A stretch of DNA of 6,516 nucleotides from Fimbriimonadaceae bacterium (GTDB lineage: Bacteria > Armatimonadota > Fimbriimonadia > Fimbriimonadales > Fimbriimonadaceae): positions 1 to 6,516 of the forward strand of contig JAKRSE010000354.1 of assembly GCA_022402505.1 (NCBI GenBank), read 5' to 3'. Below the pieces are notes generated by a model that was not told where the DNA came from, ran no database searches, and saw nothing but the letters and a program-made list of their open reading frames with translations. The position numbers and the translations under genes were made by a program. Shown one piece after another: positions 5,203 to 6,516 of this stretch (positions are counted from its first letter, which is position 1; every line of letters starts with the position of its first letter).

Positions 5203-5206
5203 TCTC

Positions 5207-6516
<1,310 letters not shown>

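Overview
The window is high-GC bacterial DNA carrying eight genes or likely genes in a compact, mixed-strand layout. Five are confident housekeeping or biosynthetic genes (serC, queC, queE, a pterin-4a-carbinolamine dehydratase, ATP-type pckA), one is a recognisable but uncharacterised PH-like membrane protein (bPH_4 type), and three are orphans or near-orphans: a 5'-truncated lipoprotein, a three-helix membrane protein and a 67-codon small ORF. GC-rich codons, frequent TTG starts and several weak Shine-Dalgarno (SD) sites would fit a Planctomycetota/Phycisphaerae-like organism, but no rRNA or phylogenetic marker was compared, so this placement is a low-confidence inference.

Layout. At 1-783 (+) is the end of a secreted lipoprotein, convergent with serC (1885-803, -); a GC-rich hairpin sits between their stops. 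SerC is divergent from a membrane protein of unknown function (1974-2618, +). A 100-nt gap with a good sigma70-type promoter follows, then a small ORF (2719-2922, +), queC (frame open to 3614, +) and queE (3611-4309, +), the last two overlapping by ATGA. QueE runs tail-to-tail into the bPH_4 gene (4707-4306, -), their stops overlapping. Upstream of that, on the same strand, is the dehydratase gene (5151-4858, -), divergent from pckA (5207 to the window end, +) across only 55 nt that hold a nested palindrome.

How they work together. QueE and QueC are consecutive enzymes that turn 6-carboxytetrahydropterin into 7-carboxy-7-deazaguanine and then preQ0, the precursor of queuosine in tRNA. SerC (serine, and possibly pyridoxal phosphate synthesis) and PckA (gluconeogenesis) are central metabolism. 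The other proteins have no demonstrable link to them.

The most unusual point is the junction between the small ORF and queC. QueC has no ATG, GTG or TTG upstream of its essential ATP-binding loop. Instead the sequence shows a GGGAAAA heptamer in the correct register, a zero-frame UAG immediately after it, and 5 nt before a perfect 9-bp GC-rich stem-loop. This is the classic architecture of a programmed -1 ribosomal frameshift and would fuse the small protein to QueC (about 298 residues). The competing explanation is an AUA start codon overlapping the UAG.
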